64,000 nt of DNA, from NCBI RefSeq assembly GCF_028282165.1, contig NZ_JANQIM010000011.1, forward strand, positions 1 through 64,000, written 5' to 3'. The notes below the pieces were generated by a model. The model was given only the letters and a program-made list of their open reading frames with translations, was not told the DNA's origin and did no database searches. Positions within the stretch are counted from its first letter, which is position 1. Each line of letters opens with the position of its first letter. The stretch is from Winogradskyella sp. Lineage in GTDB: Bacteria > Bacteroidota > Bacteroidia > Flavobacteriales > Flavobacteriaceae. A program made the position numbers and the translations under genes. Positions 6,850 through 15,960 of the stretch are shown here, piece by piece.

Positions 6850-9705
6850 ATGGAGTACAAAAAAAGTATTGAGCGAGATGAATTAATTAGGGATTATACA
6901 GATGTTCTTTCCAATGGTTTTGGAACGATATTTTTGGGTGCAGGCATGTCGCAAAAAGCCGGTATTCCCAGCTGGAGTAATCTTATGGCTCCTATAGCAA
7001 AGGCTATGGAGCAAAATATAGAAGAAGTAAATGATTATTATCAACTGGCAGAACAATATGTACAGCTATATGGCCAAAGAACTCCACTCACTAATATTCT
7101 AATAAAAAAAATACAGGGGCGATATAGCCCTACGGATAATCATAGAATTATTTCGAGGCTTCCATTAAGGAAAATATGGACTTCAAATTTTGATACCCTT
7201 ATAGAGAGTACCTATCGGGAAATCGGAAAAGAGGTCAATGTTATAAGTAGAGATATAGACCTTACATTTTCTAAATACCAACAGGTAAAGCTCTATAAAA
7301 TTCACGGCTGTATCGATAAATCTCCAGAGAACTTAGTTATAACAAGAAGAGATATAGAAGGCTATACAAGCAATTATAACCAAATGCAGAAAGCTTTTGA
7401 AAATGCTTTGTCCGAAAACACATTTTTGTTTCTTGGTTTTAGCTTTGACGATATCAACTTTAGAACAATTCTTGGACGATTGCGTCATCATTTTGGTTCT
7501 AACCAGCGACAACATTATGCAATCTTAAAAAGCCCTGATGACAGAAGCAGTAGAAGTGATGAACTAAAGTTTAACTATACGGTCAATGACTTATCTAACT
7601 ATGGAGTAAAAGTACTAGAAGTAGAGTCTTATGAAGAGATTTCATGGGTTTTAAAGGATATAGAAAGAGCTGTAGTGAGATCGAATATCTTTATTTCTGG
7701 AAGCTCAAAGTCTCTAAATTATCCTGAAAAAAATAAGAAACCCATTAATGAAAAGAAGAAGTATGTTAGCTCAATTAATGAAGAATTCGCTAAAGAAAAG
7801 AAGACGGGGTTTTATGAAAAGTTTCTTACCAAACTAGGGCACTCGCTTAGTGAAAATGAGTATAAATTGCATTCTGGTTTTGGTAAAGGTTCATGCGATG
7901 TCGTAATAGAAGGTGCAGCCAAATTTTTTGTAACTCAAAAATATTACCAAAAAGTATTTGACGCGTTAAAGATTTTTCCACTGCCTCATAGGTTCTCTCC
8001 TTTAGAAAAACAAAACAAGTATTATAGGGAAGGAATGATAGGGCCTTGCGGTATTTCAATAATACTAAGAGGCAATACCCCTAATTCAGATTATTTTAGC
8101 GGTACCAGAGATGAGTACGTTATTGCCAAAGGCATGAGCAGATTGTTACTGAGAGAGCAGTCAGACATCTTTTCTGAGATTAAGATCGACGAAGAATTTG
8201 GTGAAGATATTATAAAGAGACAGAAATCTTTATTTGTTGAAAAATCTTTTGAAATTTGGCACATGCACATTAGACTGTTTCAAGAACAATGGAAAATTGT
8301 TGTGAGATATATAGACATTGCCGTCCAAAATCTAAATAAACTAATAGAAAAAGAAACAAAGTCTAAAAAAGAGAATTTTACAAAGCTTAAAGAGGAAGAC
8401 AAAACAAAATTCATAGCAGTTAGGCAGAGTGTTTTTTATTCGTTTTTTACACCCAAAAGTAATTTTGACCTAATCAGACAGGATAAGAGTAGCAAAAATT
8501 TACTTGTCGCTCTCGACAAAATTTCCGAGGACTTAAAAAAAGAAGTGCCAGAAAAACCAGACAAAGCATCAAAAATCAAAAACTATGTCCGTGTATTAAA
8601 GAGGCTTTTGGCAGGCGATAAGATTTACAGGGATATCTGTGAAGTTTTGTGGTATCTGGAAGAATATATAATCTTATGGGATTTCACTGGCCAAGATGAA
8701 AAAACAAAAGGCGGAGAACAAGGGAAAAATAAGTGCACAAATTTGAAAGATGAGATTAGTTCATTGCTTAAGAAAGGAATATTTAGTGAAGCAGATTCCA
8801 CAAAGAGTAAAAAAACGAATGGCAATCAAAGAGAAGATACGAATGCCTCTAATGAAAACCCTATTAAGAAAAATTTTGGGGAAGATTTTGATTTTATAAA
8901 TGCTGTCTTTAAGGATATAGATCAGATTAAGGATATTAATGAAGGTTTTGATAGGCTAAAATCCCAGAGGCTTATTATGGATATTAATGATTCTTCAAAT
9001 GAAGATCAGGACGCTATTGAAGAATTTGATGACCTTGAGAAAGGTATAAGAAAAGTTCATCCTTACTTTTATCACAATAGCGATATTGACAAATTGCTTA
9101 CGTTTCATGGAGACGCTCTATACATTTATAATCAACATAAAAGGAAGAAGGCAGAGTATCTTAGAATTACTACGACAATGTTAAGTCCTGCTAATGGCAA
9201 AAATTTTAAAACTAGCAAAAAGAAAATTGAAGATAGCATTGATTTAATAAATAATATTGATACTAACCATCAGATATTGTCTTACCCATACAGGTGTGGA
9301 ACGCTAATTTTACCCGTTGGGCGATTAGGAGGTATGGGGTATAAGATTTGGAAGGAAGAAAGAGTAAGGTTTATCAATAGGTTTGCTAAAGACGAACGAT
9401 TTCAACAACAGGTCGAAGTTAAAGGTGAAGGTAAAAGCAAAGAGTACTGGATGTATATTAAGCTTATCGAGGCCTATGATGAAATAGGCAAAGTTTCCGG
9501 TAACCAAGAAACACGAAATAATATTGACGATCCCCAAAAAGACTACACAGAAGATCTTTTAAATGAGATTTGGTTTTTGATTAAAATGTTCATGCCAAGC
9601 AACTCTAAAGAAGAGTTGAAAAAAATAACAAAAGCATATATCAAATATAAAGACGATCACGATAATGGGTCAAATAACACACCACCAGCTATAGCTTCTG
9701 TCTAA
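6850..9705 (+). CDS. SIR2-SLOG protein resembling Thoeris ThsA, with long C-terminal extension
   Basis: 951 residues, cytoplasmic. Residues 20-275 are a SIR2-type NAD-binding domain: GAGMS (30-34), TSNFD (111-115), IHG with His152, and FLGFSFDD (194-201). Residues ~278-450 fit the SLOG domain that follows SIR2 in ThsA: FISGSS (281-286), SGFGKG (342-347), YYREGMI (391-397), GISIILRGN (401-409) and DEYVIAKGM (421-429). In Thoeris, SLOG binds a cyclic ADP-ribose isomer made by a TIR protein and switches on SIR2 NAD+ cleavage. Here ~500 further residues follow: a charged, low-complexity stretch (~500-750) and a C-terminal region of unknown fold. No TIR gene occurs in the window. Domain calls are by eye: SIR2 is strong and SLOG good. 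A defence role is inferred from the family. Confidence 0.82.
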   Translation: MEYKKSIERDELIRDYTDVLSNGFGTIFLGAGMSQKAGIPSWSNLMAPIAKAMEQNIEEVNDYYQLAEQYVQLYGQRTPLTNILIKKIQGRYSPTDNHRIISRLPLRKIWTSNFDTLIESTYREIGKEVNVISRDIDLTFSKYQQVKLYKIHGCIDKSPENLVITRRDIEGYTSNYNQMQKAFENALSENTFLFLGFSFDDINFRTILGRLRHHFGSNQRQHYAILKSPDDRSSRSDELKFNYTVNDLSNYGVKVLEVESYEEISWVLKDIERAVVRSNIFISGSSKSLNYPEKNKKPINEKKKYVSSINEEFAKEKKTGFYEKFLTKLGHSLSENEYKLHSGFGKGSCDVVIEGAAKFFVTQKYYQKVFDALKIFPLPHRFSPLEKQNKYYREGMIGPCGISIILRGNTPNSDYFSGTRDEYVIAKGMSRLLLREQSDIFSEIKIDEEFGEDIIKRQKSLFVEKSFEIWHMHIRLFQEQWKIVVRYIDIAVQNLNKLIEKETKSKKENFTKLKEEDKTKFIAVRQSVFYSFFTPKSNFDLIRQDKSSKNLLVALDKISEDLKKEVPEKPDKASKIKNYVRVLKRLLAGDKIYRDICEVLWYLEEYIILWDFTGQDEKTKGGEQGKNKCTNLKDEISSLLKKGIFSEADSTKSKKTNGNQREDTNASNENPIKKNFGEDFDFINAVFKDIDQIKDINEGFDRLKSQRLIMDINDSSNEDQDAIEEFDDLEKGIRKVHPYFYHNSDIDKLLTFHGDALYIYNQHKRKKAEYLRITTTMLSPANGKNFKTSKKKIEDSIDLINNIDTNHQILSYPYRCGTLILPVGRLGGMGYKIWKEERVRFINRFAKDERFQQQVEVKGEGKSKEYWMYIKLIEAYDEIGKVSGNQETRNNIDDPQKDYTEDLLNEIWFLIKMFMPSNSKEELKKITKAYIKYKDDHDNGSNNTPPAIASV

Positions 9706-9727
9706 GGCTTGATGGTCGTCAATAAAC

Positions 9728-12700
9728 TTAATAGTCGTAATACCCATTGTTATAATCACCTCGCGCACTTGGTGTTACCCGTTTTCGGTCTTTATAAATG
9801 GCCAAGTTGATGATTTCCACAAATTGTTCCTCTAATTCTTTGGTTTCATCTATAGTGGTTCCATAATTATCGGACTTATTGTAATAATCTACCACCAATT
9901 GTTTAGGGTCTTTTGGCTTAATAAAAGAAATAAAGTGCAGTACTTCAGACTTGCCAGAGTATTCATCGTCCTTATCGATTTTAAAGAAATACATCACGGC
10001 ATCCTTCCCTTTTTCGGTTTTAAAATCACGTTTCATAAGGTAGGTCACGGAGTCTTTTTCTTTCTCGTAATTAGCATTTGCCAATAGTTTAGACTTGGCA
10101 AATTGCTGCTGACTAATATTAAGCGATTTTATCTTGTTGAGCAGTTTTGCTTCATCGAGTTCCTCTAAAAGCTTGTATTGGTTCTCTTCGTCTTCAACCA
10201 GTTTTTCAATGAGTGGTTTAGGGATACTTTCCTTGTTTTTAGCCAATAAAATATAGTACCTTACCAATGCAGAGGTTTCATCGACATTGAGCATTTTTTC
10301 AAAAAAGTCTTTGGCTGTGCGTTCTTTTCTGTAAGGAAATATTAAATTGACGTAAGTAGACAGATCATCGGAATACGAATTGTAACCATAGCCTGTATTG
10401 CTTAAGCTACGTTTTACTTCTATCTTACCATCATTAATAATTTGGTTCTTGTATTTGCTATAGGTTTTAGTCTTTATATAACCGCTATCTTTTACACGTG
10501 CCAATAAATCGTAAAGCGGTTGTTTGTATTCGTTAATGGTACTGTACTGTAAAATTTTAGGGTATAACGCAGCCTTTAACTCCAATGAATCCTTACGGTA
10601 ATAATTATAAAAAATACCGCCTATACCACCTAATGGTAAATCGCGCTCCATTAAATCCATAGCCAATTCGTAGTTCTCCTTGTTGTTAGAGTCGAACAAG
10701 CCCTCTAAAATAGAAGATTGGGTTTGGGGATCGGAATAACTATCGTAATACAGCTGCTTAATAAATTTTAGATTATTCTTTAAGTCGATGTCTATAAGTT
10801 GACTCACTAAATACGATTTTATATTTAAGCGTTCTTTGTCAAATTCAAAATCCCTTAATACAGAGACAATATCCCTGCTATTGTAGGGCTTAAATTTGAT
10901 GAGGCTATAAGACTCCAATACAATACTGTCGTTTTCCTTAAGCGCCTCAAAAAACTGTCGGGTTTTGTCCTTAAGGACATCTTTGCCCATTAAGGTATCA
11001 ATGGGTGTAAAGGAATCGTAAAATTCGGTAACAAATTTAGACGGACCACTTATGGAATCTATTAAGGTCTTAAGTTCAAAAAGAACACCTTCTTTTAAGA
11101 TATTTTTTACCATTACCTGTTTGGCACTGTTAGAATCCGTATAGGTAAAGCTATAGGTGTAAATGTCTTCTGTTCTTGATGTTGCACGATTACCAATTTT
11201 GAATTTTTTCTTAGGCGAATAGTAACGAGCACCATAGTTTACTTTACGTTCCGTGTCTTTCCATAAGCTATCCACATTATGGAACATTTGAAGATCGTGA
11301 AACTTGGTCCTGGTAATTTCTATTTGCTCATTGGCCTTAGTAGCATACGTTGTTGTTTTTGTTTTCTCTTCGTAATCCTTAGCATCTTTTTTGGCTCCAT
11401 ACATACCATAACCATAAGGATTAGGGATTGGTGCTTTGGCGTTTGTATGCACAGAAAAGTGTAATGAAGTATCGATAACTTTTTCAAAACCAGAATAATC
11501 AGTGGTGTTGAATTTAAATGAACTGAAGAAATCTGATTTTTCAGTTTCATTTTTCCCAACATAACCCAGCAAATAATAGCTTCCGTCTTTTACGATAGTT
11601 TTTAAATGTAGATTCTTACCAGAAACGGAATCTAAAACAGCACGAGATTCATAGGTTTTGTAGATTCCTTTCTTAAATCCACCATCAGCTTCTTCGAGCT
11701 TGTAATTTTTGTAAAGTGCATGATGAAAGTATTTAGCCTCAAAACTATCTTCTTCAATATAACCCAAATCGTGAAGCGCAGCTTCCTGCAAAAAATAGTA
11801 AGTATCATCTTTGTAGCCTTCTAATAGTTTTTTGCCATTATTGTCCATATTACTTGTGATGTAATATTCAGGAAAATTGACTTCGAATTTTTTGTTTGGA
11901 GATACAAATGTTTTACTAGTATTGGTAGGAGTTTTTAAAGCAATAGAATTAAAGATCTTGGCTTCGTGCTGTAATACAAAATCGCTACGGCCAGCATATT
12001 TTATAATGATAATTTCTAAAGGTGTCTGGTAAATATGATACTTCTGAAATTCCCCCTTTTTTGTTTTATTAACGATACTGAGACCCGGATAAGGGTCATT
12101 TAATTTTTCTTTTTTTACAATGTCTCCAGGAATATCTTCATACAATAAATCATCGATATCCTTTAACGTCATATTATCCTTTTCGTTAGGCAAGTACATA
12201 AAACGACTTATTCTATTAACCGTTAAGTAAGCTCCATTGGTCATATCGGGATCTAGATAATACTTCTGGCCCGCATAAGAGAATTCACGTAATTCATCGT
12301 ACGTGTTGAGCCCTAAAAAACCATCAGGTGTTTTGTGTACTTTTAGTTGGGGAGCAACAAAAAGGCTATCGAGTTTGGTTTTTTGTGTTTTGCTATAATC
12401 CGTTTGTTCCGATGTTAAAGACTTAACGGTATAGCCACGTTGGCGCAACATATTTATCATGCCTTTTTCGCCAGGTAAATGCGCAGCACCTACACCTGCA
12501 AATACAGATTTATTGGGCATTAGGTCTACTAAAGAATTTACCATGTTTTCATTGCGGATAAAGAGCATGTTTTCCCTGTAAAATTCTGTGTTGACTCCTG
12601 CACCTATTGAATCTAAAAGATCCAGGTTTCTGTCGCGATAAAGATTTTCTTGAATTAGATAGGGGTTTTCCTTGGCATAAAGTTTCTGAAGCCAGGGATC

Positions 12701-13255
12701 TAAATCTTTTTTGTTAGCATTATAAGCCGCTTTTGTAGTTAAGTAACGCGATTCAGCCAAATCTTCCAAGCCGTAAATCTCTTTGCCGTTCTTTTTACCA
12801 GCCTGATAGATAAACATGTCTAAATACGTTTCCTCTTCAAAATTGTCTGCAGCATTATTTTTTCTGTACAAATAAGCATTTACAGCGCCATTATCCATTC
12901 GAACCGAAGCCCTTATAGCCATTTCCTCCGGATGTGATAACTTAAAAAGATCGGTGTAGAAGTTATTCCTGTAACTATTGTAAAAGGACATTTCATTAAG
13001 CATCATATCGTAATTAAAACCTGGCCATGTTGTTGGGTCAGATTCTAAAGCAATGCATTCACTTTTGTTTAAAGCTTTATAGAACACGTCATCTAAGCGA
13101 AAAGCTACTTTTTTGCTCACGTGCATGGTACCGTATAGATAAGACGGTTTTTGTAAGCCATTACCTGTAATTTCCCAAAGTAAACTCTGATATTTCTGTT
13201 GGGAAAAACATGTAATTGAAACTACAAATATTAGGGCTGTAAGAATTTTTTTCAT
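9728..13255 (-). CDS. Very large secreted TraB/GumN-family protein
   Basis: 1175 residues with a signal peptide (KKILTALIFVVSITCFSQ). Residues ~20-300 are a TraB/GumN domain: LWEITGNGLQKPSYLYGTMHVS near the start, then ECIALESDP and FAGVGAAHLPGEKGMINMLRQRGY, matching the family's GT(I/M)H and GAxHLxGxxG motifs. Eukaryotic TIKI members are metalloproteases; bacterial roles are poorly known. The remaining ~850 residues are mostly beta then helical, with no family I can name, and are about three times longer than a typical GumN protein. It converges on the SIR2 gene with 22 bases between stops and diverges from hemH. It is probably periplasmic or outer-membrane associated. Confidence 0.75.
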   Translation of the reverse strand: MKKILTALIFVVSITCFSQQKYQSLLWEITGNGLQKPSYLYGTMHVSKKVAFRLDDVFYKALNKSECIALESDPTTWPGFNYDMMLNEMSFYNSYRNNFYTDLFKLSHPEEMAIRASVRMDNGAVNAYLYRKNNAADNFEEETYLDMFIYQAGKKNGKEIYGLEDLAESRYLTTKAAYNANKKDLDPWLQKLYAKENPYLIQENLYRDRNLDLLDSIGAGVNTEFYRENMLFIRNENMVNSLVDLMPNKSVFAGVGAAHLPGEKGMINMLRQRGYTVKSLTSEQTDYSKTQKTKLDSLFVAPQLKVHKTPDGFLGLNTYDELREFSYAGQKYYLDPDMTNGAYLTVNRISRFMYLPNEKDNMTLKDIDDLLYEDIPGDIVKKEKLNDPYPGLSIVNKTKKGEFQKYHIYQTPLEIIIIKYAGRSDFVLQHEAKIFNSIALKTPTNTSKTFVSPNKKFEVNFPEYYITSNMDNNGKKLLEGYKDDTYYFLQEAALHDLGYIEEDSFEAKYFHHALYKNYKLEEADGGFKKGIYKTYESRAVLDSVSGKNLHLKTIVKDGSYYLLGYVGKNETEKSDFFSSFKFNTTDYSGFEKVIDTSLHFSVHTNAKAPIPNPYGYGMYGAKKDAKDYEEKTKTTTYATKANEQIEITRTKFHDLQMFHNVDSLWKDTERKVNYGARYYSPKKKFKIGNRATSRTEDIYTYSFTYTDSNSAKQVMVKNILKEGVLFELKTLIDSISGPSKFVTEFYDSFTPIDTLMGKDVLKDKTRQFFEALKENDSIVLESYSLIKFKPYNSRDIVSVLRDFEFDKERLNIKSYLVSQLIDIDLKNNLKFIKQLYYDSYSDPQTQSSILEGLFDSNNKENYELAMDLMERDLPLGGIGGIFYNYYRKDSLELKAALYPKILQYSTINEYKQPLYDLLARVKDSGYIKTKTYSKYKNQIINDGKIEVKRSLSNTGYGYNSYSDDLSTYVNLIFPYRKERTAKDFFEKMLNVDETSALVRYYILLAKNKESIPKPLIEKLVEDEENQYKLLEELDEAKLLNKIKSLNISQQQFAKSKLLANANYEKEKDSVTYLMKRDFKTEKGKDAVMYFFKIDKDDEYSGKSEVLHFISFIKPKDPKQLVVDYYNKSDNYGTTIDETKELEEQFVEIINLAIYKDRKRVTPSARGDYNNGYYDY

Positions 13256-13480
13256 TTCGTGCTAAATAATCAGGACTGGTAAAGATATTTAAATCGTAGA
13301 AATAGCCATAAACAATACTTAAAACTCGTTAAAAAACTCATATTATGGATATTCTATGTTAAAATAATAACAGTAAAAAACAAAAAACATTATCCGCGAT
13401 AGCATTATAAATAAAACCAATGCTTAGCATTACACGGTATTCCCAAAAGGGTTGTATTTTTGCTTTTGAAAAAGAAAACG

Positions 13481-14551
13481 ATGTCAAAAGGAATTTTATT
13501 AGTCAATTTAGGATCGCCAGACAGCCCAAATCCTAAAGATGTAAAAAAGTATTTAGGAGAGTTTTTGATGGACGAGCGTGTTATCGATGTACCGCTTTGG
13601 GCACGAACTCTGTTGGTAAAAGGAATAATCTTGAATACAAGGCCTAAGGCTTCTGCCAAGGCGTATCAAAAAATTTGGTGGGAAGAAGGCTCACCCTTAA
13701 TTGTAATCTCAGAGCAACTCCAAAAAAAAGTACAGGGCCAGGTAGAATTTCCTGTAGCTTTGGCCATGCGCTATGGTAGTATGACCATAAAAAAGGGACT
13801 CCAGGAACTGGTGGATAAAGGTTGTACCGAAATTATGACTATTCCACTATACCCACAATTTGCCATGGCGACCACAGAAACTATCGATGTTAAGGTCGAT
13901 GAATTGGTAGCAGAACATTTTCCTCAGGTAAATATTACAAGAACACCTGCTTTTTATCATCGGGAAGACTACATAAATGTCCTTTCTAAAAGTATAGCCG
14001 AAAGTCTTGAGGGCTTGGATTACGAACATATTCTTTTTAGTTATCACGGTGTCCCCGAAAGGCATATTCGTAAAAGTGATATTTCTAATGGAAACTGTAA
14101 GATGAATGGTAAGTGTTGTTTTAAAAAAGGAAGTCCACAGCACGAATTCTGCTACCGTCACCAATGTGAGATAACAACCATAAACGTAGCAAAGAAATTA
14201 AAGTTGAAAAACGGAACCTATTCTACCACGTTTCAGTCCAGGCTTGGTTTCGACCCTTGGTTAAAACCCTATACAGATAGAACCATAGAACGGATGGGAA
14301 AAGAAGGGGTTAAAAAAATGGCCATCGTTACACCGGCATTTGTTAGCGATTGCTTAGAAACCCTGGAAGAAATCGCAATGGAAGGAGAAGAGATTTTTCA
14401 TGAAGTTGGAGGTGAAACCTTTACCGTTATCCCTTGCTTAAATGATCGTGATGATTTTGCCCAAGTGCTTTCTAACATGATTGAAGAATGGGCAAGCAAT
14501 GGCCAACTTGGCCAAACTAGCTTGGCTTCGACGGCTAAAAAAACACTTTAA
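13481..14551 (+). CDS. hemH: Ferrochelatase
   Basis: 356 residues from the ATG at 13481; TTG codons just upstream are less likely starts. It inserts Fe2+ into protoporphyrin IX, the last step of heme synthesis. Visible family marks are GILLVNLGSPDSP at the N-terminus, YQKIWWEEGSPL, LFSYHGVPERHIRKSD with the metal-site His, and the C-terminal VTPAFVSDCLETLEEI with the conserved Glu. A Cys-rich insert (CKMNGKCCFKKGSPQHEFC) between ~205 and 235 is usual in Bacteroidota forms. A TATTTTTG element at 13455-13462 fits the -7 promoter box. hemJ, for the preceding oxidation step, lies 4.5 kb downstream on the same strand. Confidence 0.95.
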   Translation: MSKGILLVNLGSPDSPNPKDVKKYLGEFLMDERVIDVPLWARTLLVKGIILNTRPKASAKAYQKIWWEEGSPLIVISEQLQKKVQGQVEFPVALAMRYGSMTIKKGLQELVDKGCTEIMTIPLYPQFAMATTETIDVKVDELVAEHFPQVNITRTPAFYHREDYINVLSKSIAESLEGLDYEHILFSYHGVPERHIRKSDISNGNCKMNGKCCFKKGSPQHEFCYRHQCEITTINVAKKLKLKNGTYSTTFQSRLGFDPWLKPYTDRTIERMGKEGVKKMAIVTPAFVSDCLETLEEIAMEGEEIFHEVGGETFTVIPCLNDRDDFAQVLSNMIEEWASNGQLGQTSLASTAKKTL

Positions 14552-14558
14552 CCGATTA

Positions 14559-15914
14559 ATGGCTAAGGTAACCGCACAAGATTTAGGCACTGAACCTATT
14601 GGTAAATTACTGATAAGACAAGCTGTTCCGGCTTCTATAGGCATTTTAGTGATGTCCTTAAATATCTTGGTAGATACCATTTTTGTTGGGAATTGGATTG
14701 GACCAACCGCTATAGCAGCCATTAATGTGGTACTTCCGGTTTCGTTTTTTATCGCAGCCCTAGGAATGGCAATCGGTACTGGTGGTGCTTCCATTATATC
14801 TAGAGCTCTAGGTGCAGATAATCGTAAAAAAGCGTTAACGACTTTCGGTAACCAAATTACACTCACGCTTTTACTTACAGTTTCGTTAGTGATTCCAGGC
14901 TTATACTTTGTAGATGGTATTATACCAGCGTTTGGAGGTAAAGGAGCCATTTTTGAACCTGCTAAAATATATTATGTCATTGTCCTTTATGGTATTCCGT
15001 TCTTGGCACTCTGTATGATGGGAAATACAGTAATTCGCGCTGAAGGCAAACCAAAATTTGCCATGTATGCCATGATGATTCCTTCGGTTGGGAACTTGGT
15101 ACTGGATTATGTTTTTATCCAGGTTTTTGATTTAGGAATGTATGGTGCAGCTTGGGCAACAACAGGATCTTATGTGTTATGCTTAGCATTTATTATCTGG
15201 TTTTTCTTTTCTAAAAACTCAGAATTACACATTACCGATTGTTTTTATAGGCTTCAACTACCCATAGTAAAAGAAATAGGAAGTTTGGGTTTTGTAACAC
15301 TTTCGCGTCAGGCTATCGTTAGTGTTACCTATCTTTTAATGAATAATATTTTGTTTGATTTGGGAGGTGAAACTTCCGTTACGGCTTATGCTATTGTTGG
15401 GAGAATGTTGATGTTTGCCTTGTTTCCTGTTTATGGTATTACACAAGGATTTTTGCCCATTGCAGGGTTTAACTATGGCGCCGAAAAATACAAACGCGTA
15501 AGGGAAACCATCATGACGGCCATAAAATATGGCATAGGGCTTGCGGCAATCATATTTGTTTTTCTCATGGTATTTCCAGATGCTATTACACACCTCTTTA
15601 CCCAAGATGTTGAAGTACTTAAGGAAACACCTCCAGCTATGCGCTGGGTGTTTGCTGCAACACCAATTATTGGCATACAATTAATCGGAGCTGCCTATTT
15701 TCAAGCTATAGGGAAAGCTACTCCTGCATTATTGTTAACACTATTACGTCAGGGGCTGTTCTTTATACCCTTGATACTTATTTTGCCGCGATTCTATGGA
15801 GAGCTTGGTGTATGGATGGCGTTCCCAATATCGGATGTTTTGGCAACTATAGTCACCACTTACTTTTTACATCGTGAAGTAAAGTTAAATTTATTGCCAA
15901 AAGAAACAGTATAA
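14559..15914 (+). CDS. MATE-family multidrug/cation efflux transporter
   Basis: 451 residues from the ATG at 14559, 8 bases after the hemH stop. The frame stays open back to 14481 inside hemH, but the downstream start gives the usual MATE N-terminus (GTEPIGKLLIRQAVPASIG). About 12 hydrophobic segments in two matching halves are present, with IVGNWIGPTAIAAINVVLP-type and GFNYGAEKYKRV signatures. Members export organic cations or drugs in exchange for Na+ or H+ across the inner membrane. It is probably cotranscribed with hemH. Substrate cannot be told. Confidence 0.9.
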   Translation: MAKVTAQDLGTEPIGKLLIRQAVPASIGILVMSLNILVDTIFVGNWIGPTAIAAINVVLPVSFFIAALGMAIGTGGASIISRALGADNRKKALTTFGNQITLTLLLTVSLVIPGLYFVDGIIPAFGGKGAIFEPAKIYYVIVLYGIPFLALCMMGNTVIRAEGKPKFAMYAMMIPSVGNLVLDYVFIQVFDLGMYGAAWATTGSYVLCLAFIIWFFFSKNSELHITDCFYRLQLPIVKEIGSLGFVTLSRQAIVSVTYLLMNNILFDLGGETSVTAYAIVGRMLMFALFPVYGITQGFLPIAGFNYGAEKYKRVRETIMTAIKYGIGLAAIIFVFLMVFPDAITHLFTQDVEVLKETPPAMRWVFAATPIIGIQLIGAAYFQAIGKATPALLLTLLRQGLFFIPLILILPRFYGELGVWMAFPISDVLATIVTTYFLHREVKLNLLPKETV

Positions 15915-15960
15915 TTTTTAATCCGTAATTTTAGGATTCTATAACTAACCTTAATTTTTT

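Noticed and set aside
14438..14950. 170-residue reverse frame across the hemH/MATE junction
   Set aside because: It is antisense to two clear genes, and its Pro/Ala/Ile-rich composition is typical of the reverse of membrane-protein coding DNA.
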